From contig VYDB01000114.1 in NCBI GenBank assembly GCA_009843635.1, positions 1 through 58,543 on the forward strand: DNA of 58,543 bases, written 5' to 3'. Below the pieces are notes generated by a model. That model made no database searches. It saw only the letters and a program-made list of their open reading frames with translations, and was not told the DNA's origin. The DNA comes from Gammaproteobacteria bacterium. Lineage in GTDB: Bacteria > Pseudomonadota > Gammaproteobacteria > Pseudomonadales > Azotimanducaceae. The position numbers and the translations under genes are program-made. Shown one piece after another: positions 41,607 to 51,022 of this stretch (position 1 is its first letter; each line of letters opens with the position of its first letter).

Positions 41607-42521
41607 ATGACTTCTCAGACCCACGCCGATAAGGCATTGCCGCCCTCGCTCCGCTCACTCACCCATCAGGTCGTTGAGGCCGAAAGCAATGGCGTCGGTT
41701 ATGACGTTCTCATCTGGACACCGCCGGGTTATGAAGACACTCAGGATCCTGTGCCACTGCTGATCTTGCTGGACGGCGCGATGTCGATGGGTACGGCCGT
41801 GGAAGCGGTGAGCATTCAGAGTGTCACCGGGGAAGCCATGCCGCTGATCGTCGTCGGCGTCTCAACGGCGGCACCCCGGGATCATGGCCTGCAACGCAGC
41901 ATCGACTACTCCGCGGACGTGCCGAGCCTTAAGGTGCCGCCCGGTGCCGAATTCTCGTTCTGGGCGTTCTATGAAAAACACTTCGGCGCGATGGGGCTTG
42001 AGTACGCGGAAGGGTTCGGGGGCACCGATGAATTCTACGCCTTTCTGGCCGACCAGCTATTGCCGCAGTTGCACAAGGACTACCGCATCGACGCCGACAA
42101 CATCGGCATCGCAGGCCATTCGTCGGGGGGCGACTTCGCGGTTGACACTTTGCTGCGCAAAGAGACGCCGTTTAGCAAGTTCATCGTTGGCTCGTTTGGT
42201 GCGGATGTGCTGGCGGCGCGATTGCCGGAACGGGAGAAAGCGTTTTCCGAGGCGAAAGCGCCGAGACCGCTCAAGGTGTTTTGTGGGTTTGGCGGGGCTG
42301 AACTGGCAGACCCCAATCTTCATCACTACATCACCAGCGGCACGGACTTGTTGCAGCGTCTTCAGGAGGCTGATGCCGACAACCTTGAGATCAAGATACG
42401 CAACTACGAGTTGGAGAATCACGGTTCGGTCTTTCACCACATACTCTCCTCCGGCATTCGAGAACTCTGGGGCACTGGCCTCCGCATGACGGATATGATG
42501 CGGCAGATGAGTACCCAGTAG
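41607..42521 (+). CDS. Alpha/beta-hydrolase-fold putative esterase
   Basis: This 304-residue protein resembles enterochelin esterase/esterase D-type hydrolases: LLILLDGAMSM forms the core strand, GIAGHSSGGDFAV holds the nucleophile Ser, and the NHGSVFHH segment near the C-terminus carries the catalytic His. The acidic member is probably in the CGFGGAELADP region. It lacks a signal peptide and should be cytoplasmic. The ATG at 41607 is preferred over a TTG at 41592. It lies between SDR and flavoprotein genes in the operon, suggesting hydrolysis of an ester made along the pathway. Confidence 0.85.
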   Translation: MTSQTHADKALPPSLRSLTHQVVEAESNGVGYDVLIWTPPGYEDTQDPVPLLILLDGAMSMGTAVEAVSIQSVTGEAMPLIVVGVSTAAPRDHGLQRSIDYSADVPSLKVPPGAEFSFWAFYEKHFGAMGLEYAEGFGGTDEFYAFLADQLLPQLHKDYRIDADNIGIAGHSSGGDFAVDTLLRKETPFSKFIVGSFGADVLAARLPEREKAFSEAKAPRPLKVFCGFGGAELADPNLHHYITSGTDLLQRLQEADADNLEIKIRNYELENHGSVFHHILSSGIRELWGTGLRMTDMMRQMSTQ

Positions 42522-42536
42522 CCGGGCGCTCCCATT

Positions 42537-44573
42537 GTGTCCAATGACCCATTGCTGAGCCCGTTTCAGCTCAAGCACCTGACCTTGCGCAACCGGGTCA
42601 TGATCACGGCCCACGAGCCGGCGTACCCAGAAGATGGCATGCCGAAGGCGCGCTATCGCGCCTACACGGTTGAACGCGCCAAGGCCGGCGTTGCCCTGAC
42701 CATGACCGCAGGCTCTGCCTTGGTGTCGAGGGATAGCCCGCCGGTCTTCAACAACATCCTGGCTTGGAAAGACGAAGTGGTGGCCTGGATGAAGCCCATT
42801 GCCGATGAGTGTCACGATCATGGCGCGGCCATCATGATCCAACTGACCCATTTGGGCCGCCGCTCTCGCTGGGACAAGGCGGATTGGTTGCCGGTTGTGT
42901 CAGCCGGTCATGAGCGCGAAGCCGCCCACCGTGCGTTTCCCAAGAAGGCGGAGCAGTGGGATATCGACCGAATCATCCGGGATTACGCGGATGCCGCCGA
43001 ACGCATGCATGCCGCCGGCCTGGACGGAATCGAGCTGCAGGCCTACGGACACCTGATGGATCAGTTCTGGTCGCCGCTGACCAATGCTCAAGTAGGGCCT
43101 TACGGCGGTGATCTGCAAAGCCGGTTGCGCATTACCTTGGAAACCTTAGCGGAGATTCGCAAGCGTTGCGGTCCTGAGTTCATCCTAGGCGTGCGCTATA
43201 CCGGGGATGAGGCGCTGCAGGGCGGCATTAGTGAGACGGAAGGCATTCAGATTTCCCAAATTCTCAAGGACAGCGGGCTGGTGGACTTCCTCAACGTGGT
43301 GCGGGGACACATCGATACGGACCCAGGGCTGACCGACCTCATTCCCATCCAAGGCATGCGCAACGCGCCGCACTTGGACTTTGCGGGCAGGATTCGCGCT
43401 GCGGTCAACTTCCCGGTGTTTCATGCCGCCAAGATTCCCGATGTCGCCACCGCCCGCCACGCCATCGCGGAAGGCAAGCTGGACATGGTGGGCATGACCC
43501 GCGCCCACATGGCCGACCCGCATCTGATCCGCAAGATTGTCGAGGGACACGAAGAGCGCGTTCGTCCCTGTGTCGGCGCGAATTACTGCTTGGATCGCAT
43601 CTACCAAGGAGGTTCGGCCTATTGCATTCACAACCCGGCAACAGGTCGTGAACTGAGCCTGCCCCATGAGGTTCCGGCGGCGGATTCAAAGCGCAAATTT
43701 GTGATTGTCGGTGCCGGACCCGCGGGTTTGGAGGCCGCAAGAGTGGCAGGGGAGCGCGGCCACACCGTGGTTGTGTTCGAAGCCGCCAGCGACCCCGGCG
43801 GGCAGGTGCGGCTGACCGCGCGATCCGAGCGCCGCCGCGAGATGATCTCGATCATCGACTGGCGCTATGAAGAGTGTGCGCGCCTAGGGGTAACATTTCA
43901 CTTCAACCGCTTTGCCGATGCTGACACCGTGCTCGCCGAAAGAGCCGACGTGGTGATTGTGGCCACCGGCGGCTTGCCGCACACCGAGGTGTTGGAAGCG
44001 GGCAACGAACTGGTGGTGTCTGCCTGGGACATCATTGCGGGCGATGTGGCGCCGGGGCACGACGTACTGATTTTTGATGATGCGGGCGACAGCGTGGGCT
44101 TGCAGGCAGCCGAGATCATTGCGGCAAGTGGTGCGAAAGTGGAGGTGATGACACCCGATCGATCCTTGGCCCCGGAAGTGATGGGCATGAACTTGGTGCC
44201 CTATGTGCGCAGTCTGCAGGAGTTGGATGTGACCTTTACGGTGACTTGGCGCCTGCTGAGCGCAAGGCAAGCGGGAAACTCGCTGGTGGCAATCTGCGGA
44301 AGCGACTACGGCGCCACCCCACGGGAACAGGAAGTGGACCAGATCGTGGTCAATCACGGCACCCGCCCGCTGGATGATCTCTACTTCGACCTGAAGCCCC
44401 ACTCCTGCAACTTGGGCGAATTGGATCACGAGGCGTTGGTGAACGGACAACCCCAGTCGGTCAATATCAACCCCGATGGGACCTTTCAGCTGTTTCGCAT
44501 CGGTGACGCGGTGGCTTCGCGCAACACCCACGCAGCGATTTATGACGCCTTGCGCTTGGTGAAGGATCTATAG
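42537..44573 (+). CDS. Old-yellow-enzyme-type flavoprotein oxidoreductase (TMADH/dienoyl-CoA-reductase-like)
   Basis: This 678-residue enzyme joins an FMN TIM-barrel (LLSPFQLKHLTLRNRVMITA, QLTHLGRRSRWD, GVRYTGDE), an iron-sulfur loop and a Rossmann FAD domain (FVIVGAGPAGLEAARVAGER from about 383). The loop shows C345, C351 and C363 (CVGANYC, then YCIHN); the second Cys of CxxCxxxC in trimethylamine dehydrogenase is Ala here. Members reduce enones or dienoyl-CoA, or demethylate amines. The GTG start at 42537 lies 15 nt after the esterase. A 46-nt piece of this gene is repeated at 55506-55551. Confidence 0.9.
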   Translation: MSNDPLLSPFQLKHLTLRNRVMITAHEPAYPEDGMPKARYRAYTVERAKAGVALTMTAGSALVSRDSPPVFNNILAWKDEVVAWMKPIADECHDHGAAIMIQLTHLGRRSRWDKADWLPVVSAGHEREAAHRAFPKKAEQWDIDRIIRDYADAAERMHAAGLDGIELQAYGHLMDQFWSPLTNAQVGPYGGDLQSRLRITLETLAEIRKRCGPEFILGVRYTGDEALQGGISETEGIQISQILKDSGLVDFLNVVRGHIDTDPGLTDLIPIQGMRNAPHLDFAGRIRAAVNFPVFHAAKIPDVATARHAIAEGKLDMVGMTRAHMADPHLIRKIVEGHEERVRPCVGANYCLDRIYQGGSAYCIHNPATGRELSLPHEVPAADSKRKFVIVGAGPAGLEAARVAGERGHTVVVFEAASDPGGQVRLTARSERRREMISIIDWRYEECARLGVTFHFNRFADADTVLAERADVVIVATGGLPHTEVLEAGNELVVSAWDIIAGDVAPGHDVLIFDDAGDSVGLQAAEIIAASGAKVEVMTPDRSLAPEVMGMNLVPYVRSLQELDVTFTVTWRLLSARQAGNSLVAICGSDYGATPREQEVDQIVVNHGTRPLDDLYFDLKPHSCNLGELDHEALVNGQPQSVNINPDGTFQLFRIGDAVASRNTHAAIYDALRLVKDL

Positions 44574-44594
44574 TCCTCAAGGCCAAGCGGCTGC

Positions 44595-46181
44595 TCATGG
44601 TGGGGGTTCCGTGCAGACAAAACTGCCTGCGTCATTGACGTCACCAGAACCGTTGTACTTCGCAAATTGGGGATAGGGGCAGAGCGGCCGGGTGAACGGG
44701 TTGGCGCCCGCCTCCGCGCCAGCCTTGAGTATGGCTTCGCTCCAACTCACCTCCGCCCCAGCGATCGCCACCTGACCTTCCATGAACGTGAAGTCGCCGG
44801 GATGTTGGGCGATGATCCGATCAGGCGCTTGGTCCTTTTCAACCCAATCCACGATGGCTTGGAGGTAATCCGCAGCCCAAGCGCCCGGCCCGCCAAGGCA
44901 GTGGACCATGCCCGGCACCATGAACACGCGCATGAAATCATCCACCGCCTCGGCACCGGTCAGCCGCCGGGCTTCCTCGTAGAAGTCCTCAAGCGCCTTG
45001 GCCCGGCAGGGCATGTCGTGCCAGCCGTTGTAAGCGATCAGCTTGCCGCCGCTCGCCATGAAGCGGCTGAAGTCCGGCGGCGGGAGATGCACAGCCGCCG
45101 CGGCCTCCGCCAGATCAGCCATCCCGGCCACGGTATCGAATGAGTCCAGGCTGAAGCCCGGCTGCCGATGCAGGATGTTCGCGGCCACATCCGCCGTCAG
45201 CTCGTTGGCGGTGCTGTCCAGGAAGTCCACCGGGCCGGTGACCCAGAGCTGAAAGTCGCCACCGAGCTCCGCGCCCGGATACACGCCGGGCACCACAACC
45301 TCGCCCGATGCATCGGTCACCCCGGTGTAGATTCCCCGCGCCGTTTCGATCTGGCCGGCGGTGAGGCAGTCTGAGGCCCGGCCTGCAGGGCATTCGAGCT
45401 CGTCGAGTTCGAGCCGTTCGACCGTGCATTGGCGCGGGTCGCCGATCAAGCCATCGGCCAAGCCATCGAGCATGTCGCAGGCCCGCCGGGTGTTGGCTTC
45501 CAGCACGGCAACGGCTTCCAGGGTCAACGGATGGCGCTGCTGCCGGCGGGCGTTTTCGATCGACGAGGAGAGCAGGCCGGTGACCAGATCGACCGCCGGT
45601 GCGCCGGCGATGATGCCATCGAAGTCATCCGGGTAGCGCAGCGCCTCCATCAACGCGCCATGGCCCCCCTTGGAACAGCCCCAAAGATAGGCGGGCTCCA
45701 CGTCTCGGCCATAGAACTCGGCAATGATCCGCTTGGCCAGCACGGCCGTCAGATGGTTGGACCGAAAGCCGAAGTTGATCTTGGCGTTGTCATCCCGGTA
45801 GAAGCTGGGATCATTCGGCCCGTCGTGCCCGGAGTCGGTCGTGGCCATGGCAAAGCCCTCATCGAGCAGGCTGGTGGTGTCGCCGATCACGCCGGCAAGG
45901 CCACCGGGCGCGTTGAACATCAGTCGCCCGGTCCAACCCTCGATGGGCATGGTGACCCGGAAGCGAATCGTGCCGTCAATGGTCCCATCCACACGGCAAT
46001 GGGCCGATGTATCGCCCGAGGCCGCCACCAACACGCCTGGGTTTACCGCTTGGCTTTCGTCCGTGAGCCGGTACAACCCATCGCAGCGCGCCTGCGGCGA
46101 ATCCGCACGCGAACTCGCGCCGGCTGCAGTGGACAGCGCCATCCCCGCTAACAAGACAAAACACAAGAGTCGCTTTTGCAT
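44595..46181 (-). CDS. Exported tannase/feruloyl-esterase-family protein A
   Basis: This 528-residue protein has a signal peptide (CFVLLAGMALSTAAGA), a Cys-paired N-terminal region (CDGLYRLTDESQ, SAHCRVDGTIDGT), the nucleophile elbow WGCSKGGHGALMEALRYP, a Cys-rich insertion (CDMLDGLADGLIGDPRQC, with C's that bind Ca in tannases) and the closing MVPGMVHCLGGPGAW with the active His. It would cleave an ester of a phenolic acid, outside the inner membrane. The start is the ATG at 46181. It is the last gene of the minus-strand operon from 50.9 kb and a paralogue of the protein encoded at 48849-50435. Confidence 0.9.
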   Translation of the reverse strand: MQKRLLCFVLLAGMALSTAAGASSRADSPQARCDGLYRLTDESQAVNPGVLVAASGDTSAHCRVDGTIDGTIRFRVTMPIEGWTGRLMFNAPGGLAGVIGDTTSLLDEGFAMATTDSGHDGPNDPSFYRDDNAKINFGFRSNHLTAVLAKRIIAEFYGRDVEPAYLWGCSKGGHGALMEALRYPDDFDGIIAGAPAVDLVTGLLSSSIENARRQQRHPLTLEAVAVLEANTRRACDMLDGLADGLIGDPRQCTVERLELDELECPAGRASDCLTAGQIETARGIYTGVTDASGEVVVPGVYPGAELGGDFQLWVTGPVDFLDSTANELTADVAANILHRQPGFSLDSFDTVAGMADLAEAAAAVHLPPPDFSRFMASGGKLIAYNGWHDMPCRAKALEDFYEEARRLTGAEAVDDFMRVFMVPGMVHCLGGPGAWAADYLQAIVDWVEKDQAPDRIIAQHPGDFTFMEGQVAIAGAEVSWSEAILKAGAEAGANPFTRPLCPYPQFAKYNGSGDVNDAGSFVCTEPPP

Positions 46182-46264
46182 GGTTGGACACCCTCTCTGC
46201 TTGTGGTCATCCATTTGATTCAGATCAATCCCGCGGACTCGGCGCTCCGTTAGTGCGCTGGCCC

Positions 46265-47872
46265 TCACCGGCCTTCCGTGATCGGGGGCAGTCGTTCCCG
46301 CAGCACATTCTTCGCAATCTTCTCGAGCGTCGAGCGCGGCAACTCATCGACCACATGCACGCTGCGCACCACCTTGAAGTCAGGTAGGTTCACCTTGCAG
46401 TGCTCGATGACTCTTTCCTCTATCGTTGCCGCGTCCATGCCCGGGTCGGAAGGAATGACAAACACCACCGGCACTTCGTCCAGCATGTGGTGCTTTTGAC
46501 CGACAACGGCCAACTCAGAGGCGAGGCCGGTCTGCATGATGACGGTTTCAATCTCCGAGGCGGCCACGTTTTCCGCTCCGACCTTCAGCATGTCCTTGCC
46601 GCGGTCGGAGAAGTACAGCCAGCCGTCCTCGTCGCTGCGCACGATGTCGCCGGTCTCAAACCAGCCATCGGCATCGAAGGCGGACTCAGTGGCCACGGGG
46701 TTTCGATAGTACTCCTTGAACAGGGTCACGCCCCGCACACCGCGAATGTGGAGATGGCCGAGTTCCCTTGGCCCGCACAGTTGCCCATCCGGCTTGCGCA
46801 CCTGGATTTGGTACTCCGGTGCGCATCGGCCAATGTTCATCGGCGGGCCCAAGTGATCGAAGTCGGCGATAGTCCCTTGGGTCAGCGTCTCCGTCATGCC
46901 CCAGTAGCCCACCGTGGCGACGCCGAAATAGGATTCAACCTCCGGTGCCCGCACGCCCAGCAAGAAGAAGCGCAAGTGATGCCGAGGCACGGGGCGAGTG
47001 GCCATCGCCTTCAGGGAAAATCCGATCATCGTGGTCCAAGTCACTTGGTGATCGAGAACGACCTGCCAATACCTGGAGGCCGAGAACTTCGGCTGCAGCA
47101 CCAGGTTGCCGCCCGTCCAATGGGTGGTCAGCATCGAATAGGACTGGGCATTGGTGTGGAACAAGGGGAAGGAAGTCAAGGTGACGTCCTCGTGCCGGAT
47201 GCGCAGGTGCTGCGCATTGGTCTTAGCCGCCCAGAGCGCATTGGCGTGGGTCCAAAGCACCGCCTTGGGTCTTGACGTGGTGCCGGAAGTGAACTGAATG
47301 CTCAGGTTGCGTCGATGATCGGGCGGGCGAAGGGCGAGGGGTCGGTCCGCGAACAAGTCATCAAAGGCAATGCCTCCCGTCGAACGGATGAGCTCACCGG
47401 CATCGGCGCGAAATTGGCCAGCGTCATTGTCCGTAACCCCGATGAACGCAAGGTCGGGGCAGGCGTCCTTGATCAGATTGGCAAACTTCGGTTGCGTGAG
47501 ACTGCAGACAGCTTCCGTCACTTCGGTGAAGTAGCTCAGATCCCGCGCAACGGAGCGTGTGTTGGTCGAGACCGCCACGGCGCCGAGGATGGCGCACGCA
47601 TACCAACTGACGATGAACTCGGGGGAGTTGTCCATGTGCAGCAGAACGAAGTCGCCCGGCTTAGCGCCTCTGGTGCTGAGTCCAGCCGCTAGCCTGCGGG
47701 ATTTGTCGAACAACTCGGCATAGGTGAAGCTACGATAGTCGCCGTCGAACGGACACCAGATCAGACATGCCTTATCTGGTGTCCGTTGCGCCCATTGCTT
47801 GAGCATCCAAGGAACGTCGAGCCCTTCCATCGCAGTTGAGTAGGAATCTTCTATCTGCTCACGCAAGTTCAT
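46265..47872 (-). CDS. Acyl-CoA ligase (AMP-forming)
   Basis: This 535-residue adenylating enzyme has the P-loop IQFTSGTTSRPKAV near residue 185, GYWGMTET near 330, and the C-terminal hinge set DGWFETGD, DRGKDMLKVGAENV and the Lys in RSTLEKIAK. It activates a carboxylic acid to its CoA thioester with ATP. The start is the ATG at 47872; a longer frame reaches into the previous gene. It is the third enzyme in the esterase operon, so it should activate the acid released by the tannase-like and hydrolase enzymes, for example a hydroxycinnamate or benzoate. Confidence 0.92.
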   Translation of the reverse strand: MNLREQIEDSYSTAMEGLDVPWMLKQWAQRTPDKACLIWCPFDGDYRSFTYAELFDKSRRLAAGLSTRGAKPGDFVLLHMDNSPEFIVSWYACAILGAVAVSTNTRSVARDLSYFTEVTEAVCSLTQPKFANLIKDACPDLAFIGVTDNDAGQFRADAGELIRSTGGIAFDDLFADRPLALRPPDHRRNLSIQFTSGTTSRPKAVLWTHANALWAAKTNAQHLRIRHEDVTLTSFPLFHTNAQSYSMLTTHWTGGNLVLQPKFSASRYWQVVLDHQVTWTTMIGFSLKAMATRPVPRHHLRFFLLGVRAPEVESYFGVATVGYWGMTETLTQGTIADFDHLGPPMNIGRCAPEYQIQVRKPDGQLCGPRELGHLHIRGVRGVTLFKEYYRNPVATESAFDADGWFETGDIVRSDEDGWLYFSDRGKDMLKVGAENVAASEIETVIMQTGLASELAVVGQKHHMLDEVPVVFVIPSDPGMDAATIEERVIEHCKVNLPDFKVVRSVHVVDELPRSTLEKIAKNVLRERLPPITEGR

Positions 47873-47886
47873 CTCATGGTCAGCCT

Positions 47887-48852
47887 CTAGGCGGCCGCTT
47901 TGTCGAAAGCGTATCTCAGCACACCTGCCGCCTGGTAGATGAACATGAGCCCTTCGTCGATGACACCCCCCATGCCACTGAAGCCGTGTATCTGACCTTC
48001 GTAACAGATGTGTGTGCACGGCACTCCAGCCTGACGTAGGCGAATGGCATAGGCTTTGCCCTCGTCCCGCAGAGGATCGAGTTCCGCAGTGGTTATGAAC
48101 GCTGGCGCGAGACCCGTGAGGTCAGGCGCGCGCAGTGGCGATGCACGTAATCCCCACTCCTGCCAACGGTCATGCCCGAAGTGAATACTGGCACCCCAGC
48201 GCAACGACGCACGATCCACGAGATAACTCATCTCGTGGATAGACGGAAACTCACCGATCTGATCAAGGAACGGAACGTCCAGCCATTGCAGGACCGGCTG
48301 CCGAATCCCTGCCTCTTTGGCGTCCAGGCAAAGGGCGGCTGCATGGGTTCCCGCAGAACTGCCTCCTCCAACCGCTATCCGGTTCACATCCCCGTGGATC
48401 TCGCCGGCGTTGTCCAACAACCACCTATAGACGGCAAAACAATCCTCAAACCCGGCGGGAAAAGGGTTCTCCGGCGGTATCCGGTGTTCCGGGATTACCA
48501 CAATGCAGTTGGCCTGTTTCGCGAGCACCGAGGGCGTACCGCCCAGTTCCTTGGCGGATTGATGGGAAAAAGTGCCGCCGATGAAGTAGAGCAGCACCGG
48601 CAACTTGCCCTCACCCGGATCGGTCGGCGTAAACGTCAGGCAATTGATGTCTCCGGCAGGTCCCGGAACCTGGATGTACTCCTCCTTGAATATGTCCGCA
48701 GGAGGTGGTCCAAGCTGAGTGAAAAGTTGCGAGGCTGCTTCGCGTATGACTTCGATGCTCTGCTCGGAAACATCATCCAGATTGCGTTCACCCAGACCGT
48801 CGATGACTGCTTGCGTCTGGGGGTTTACATAGCCATGTGACATTCGGCTCAT
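47887..48852 (-). CDS. Alpha/beta hydrolase (hormone-sensitive lipase-like)
   Basis: This 321-residue hydrolase has YFIGGTF in place of the HGG oxyanion motif and GGGSSAGTHAAAL for the nucleophile Ser, with ITTAELDPLRDEG for the acid and the His in GQIHGFSGM. No signal peptide is seen. Its start overlaps the stop of tannase-like protein B by 4 nt (ATGA), so translation is coupled. It probably hydrolyses esters taken into the cytoplasm. The changed HGG region is unusual but other residues are typical. Confidence 0.88.
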   Translation of the reverse strand: MSRMSHGYVNPQTQAVIDGLGERNLDDVSEQSIEVIREAASQLFTQLGPPPADIFKEEYIQVPGPAGDINCLTFTPTDPGEGKLPVLLYFIGGTFSHQSAKELGGTPSVLAKQANCIVVIPEHRIPPENPFPAGFEDCFAVYRWLLDNAGEIHGDVNRIAVGGGSSAGTHAAALCLDAKEAGIRQPVLQWLDVPFLDQIGEFPSIHEMSYLVDRASLRWGASIHFGHDRWQEWGLRASPLRAPDLTGLAPAFITTAELDPLRDEGKAYAIRLRQAGVPCTHICYEGQIHGFSGMGGVIDEGLMFIYQAAGVLRYAFDKAAA

Positions 48853-50435
48853 TCCTCTGCACAGGTGAAGTTAACGGCATCGTTGACATCACCGGATCCG
48901 GCGTACTGCGCATACTGCGGGTATGGGCAGAGCGGCCTGGTGAACTGATTGATGCCTCCCTTTTTGGCACCAGCTCGGATCACCCTTGTGTGCCAGTCGG
49001 CGGACTCCTGCATCGCAGCAGCCGCCTCGAACCAGTTTGTGATGCCCGGGTGGGTTGCAATGATGCGTGAAGGGGCCTCGCCTTCTTCGACCCACTCGAT
49101 CATCGGGCCAATGTAGTCCGCCGCCCATGCGCCGGGGCCGCCTGCGCAATGAAGCATCCCGGGGACCATGTAGACGCGACTGAACTCAGCCATCTTGCCG
49201 GGCCCACCGCTCAACTGCGCTGCATCCGCCATGTACGCCAGGGTTCGGTTTGCCCTGATCGGAACATCACTCCAGCCGTTGTAGACAATCAGCTTCCCAC
49301 CACTCTCCCGGAACTGCGTGAAGTTGCCGCGAGGCAACTCTGCGGATGCGGCCGCTTCAGCCAGCAGGTGCCTGTCGTTCACGACGTCAAAGTCATCCAG
49401 CTTGAAACCCGGAGCCCTGTGCAGAAGATGCTCAATGATGGCGCTGCTCCCCACCTGGGCGGAAACAGGCATGAAGTCTGGGTTCCCGGTGACCCAGAGC
49501 ATCCAATCACCCATTGACTCAGCGCCAGGTGAGACCCCATGAGAGACGACACGTCCTGACTCATCAGTGATGCCCTCATACATGAAGCGCACCGTTTCCA
49601 ACTGCCCCTGTGCAAGACAGTCTTTCGTCTGACCGTCGTCGCAGAGAAGCGCCTCTAACTCGAGCGCTTCTGTTGTACAGAGATCCGGACGACCTATGAC
49701 ACCGTCAGCCACATCATCCAACAGATCACATCGCGTGCGTGAGTTTTTATCCAAGAGATCCAGGGATTCGAGCGTCAGCGGGTTCGCCTGCTGCGCACGA
49801 GCTCCAGCAAGCGACCAGGAGAGCAATTCACTTGCCCAGCCAGGAGCCGGAGCACCGGCAATCACACCGTCGTAGTCATCCGGATAGCGCAAGGCTTCTT
49901 CGAGGCCAGCCCTACCGCCGGTTGAGCAGCCCCAGATGTACGCGTGGTCGATTTCATCAGCGTAAAACGCTGCGATGATTCTCTTTGCAACAAGAGTGGT
50001 CAGACGGATGCCTCTGGAACCGAAATTGATCAACGCGTTCTGGTCGCGAAAGAACGCATCGCCCTCTGCCGGATTGGTTTCGTGACCGGTGTCCGTCGAT
50101 GCCATCGCGAAGCCTTCACCCAAGAGACTTGTAGTGTCACCAATCCGCCCAGCACTGCCGCCCAGTGCATGGAACATCAGTCTCCCCTTCCAGCCTTCAA
50201 GCGGCATGGTGACCTCAAAGCGTATCGTCCCATCGATCACACCCCGCACCCGGCAGTAGGCGGGCCTGTCCTCCGACCCCGCCACCACCACACCGGGCTC
50301 CACTGCGTGATCCAGATCGGTGAACTGGTACATACCATCGCAACGGGATGACCGTGTTTCGGACGATGAGATTGCTAGGGCAGTAGGCGACAAGGCAAGA
50401 CTCAGGAGTGCAGAAAACAACATCCTTTTTGTCAC
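48849..50435 (-). CDS. Exported tannase/feruloyl-esterase-family protein B
   Basis: This 528-residue protein is a paralogue of the one at 44.6-46.2 kb: CDGMYQFTDLDHA, YCRVRGVIDGT, WGCSTGGRAGLEEALRYP for the nucleophile Ser, Cys pairs around CDLLDDVADGVIG and CTTEALELEALLC, and MVPGMLHCAGGPGAW for the His. A signal peptide covers about 21 residues. The GTG start at 50435 overlaps the preceding gene's stop by 4 nt. Equal length and order of motifs argue for duplication within the operon followed by divergence, perhaps with different ester preference. Confidence 0.9.
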   Translation of the reverse strand: MTKRMLFSALLSLALSPTALAISSSETRSSRCDGMYQFTDLDHAVEPGVVVAGSEDRPAYCRVRGVIDGTIRFEVTMPLEGWKGRLMFHALGGSAGRIGDTTSLLGEGFAMASTDTGHETNPAEGDAFFRDQNALINFGSRGIRLTTLVAKRIIAAFYADEIDHAYIWGCSTGGRAGLEEALRYPDDYDGVIAGAPAPGWASELLSWSLAGARAQQANPLTLESLDLLDKNSRTRCDLLDDVADGVIGRPDLCTTEALELEALLCDDGQTKDCLAQGQLETVRFMYEGITDESGRVVSHGVSPGAESMGDWMLWVTGNPDFMPVSAQVGSSAIIEHLLHRAPGFKLDDFDVVNDRHLLAEAAASAELPRGNFTQFRESGGKLIVYNGWSDVPIRANRTLAYMADAAQLSGGPGKMAEFSRVYMVPGMLHCAGGPGAWAADYIGPMIEWVEEGEAPSRIIATHPGITNWFEAAAAMQESADWHTRVIRAGAKKGGINQFTRPLCPYPQYAQYAGSGDVNDAVNFTCAEE

Positions 50436-50926
50436 GGTTTTGTCCTCGCGGCGATCCGGTTGTGGAGCTCATTATCGCCACTGCCTTTGAAATTCGGGTT
50501 GATCTCGACGACGACATCCCCGGACTCCATGTTCCGCCTGCCGATTTCCTGATAGGCGGCGATTGATTCGGGTGAGTGGTTATCGACAACATACACTGCC
50601 GAGGGCAGTAGGGCGGACCATCTTCCAACCACTTTGACGTCCACTTCACTGGCGGGTAGTTCTTCAAATCGAAGCTCAGCCTCACCACCCTTGAACTGCA
50701 TCACGTAGGCGAGCCTGCCATCCGGACCCGGATTGAGCCGCTCCGGAACCTCGGTGAAGACCTCATTGATCGTCACTTCCAACTCGGGATTCTCAGCCGC
50801 GTAGGTCTTGATCACGGACCGAACCATTTCAAACCACTCGCTACTGGCAAATGGCACTTTGTCGGACCCCGCCACCAGCCCGGGCACCAACAGCAAGGTC
50901 AAAATGAATGTCTTCAATCCACGCAC
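50432..50926 (-). CDS. Small exported protein, SCP2-like or unknown
   Basis: This 164-residue protein begins with a signal peptide (MRGLKTFILTLLLVPGLVAG) followed by an alternating strand-helix pattern (WFEMVRSVIKTYA, RLAYVMQFKGGEAEL, VVGRWSALLPSAVYVV, GDVVVEINPNFKG). The layout recalls SCP2-like lipid-binding proteins, but no diagnostic motif lets me confirm it. It overlaps the tannase-like gene by 4 nt, so it belongs to the same operon and may act as a periplasmic binding partner for the substrate. Confidence 0.65.
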   Translation of the reverse strand: MRGLKTFILTLLLVPGLVAGSDKVPFASSEWFEMVRSVIKTYAAENPELEVTINEVFTEVPERLNPGPDGRLAYVMQFKGGEAELRFEELPASEVDVKVVGRWSALLPSAVYVVDNHSPESIAAYQEIGRRNMESGDVVVEINPNFKGSGDNELHNRIAARTKP

Positions 50927-51022
50927 GCACTTCCCCTCCTATATTCAGTGACTACGTTGATCTGTTCTACAGCATCCAAGGTTCACAGGGGCCGAGAGCC
51001 CTGTTACCAAACGACGGCAAAT

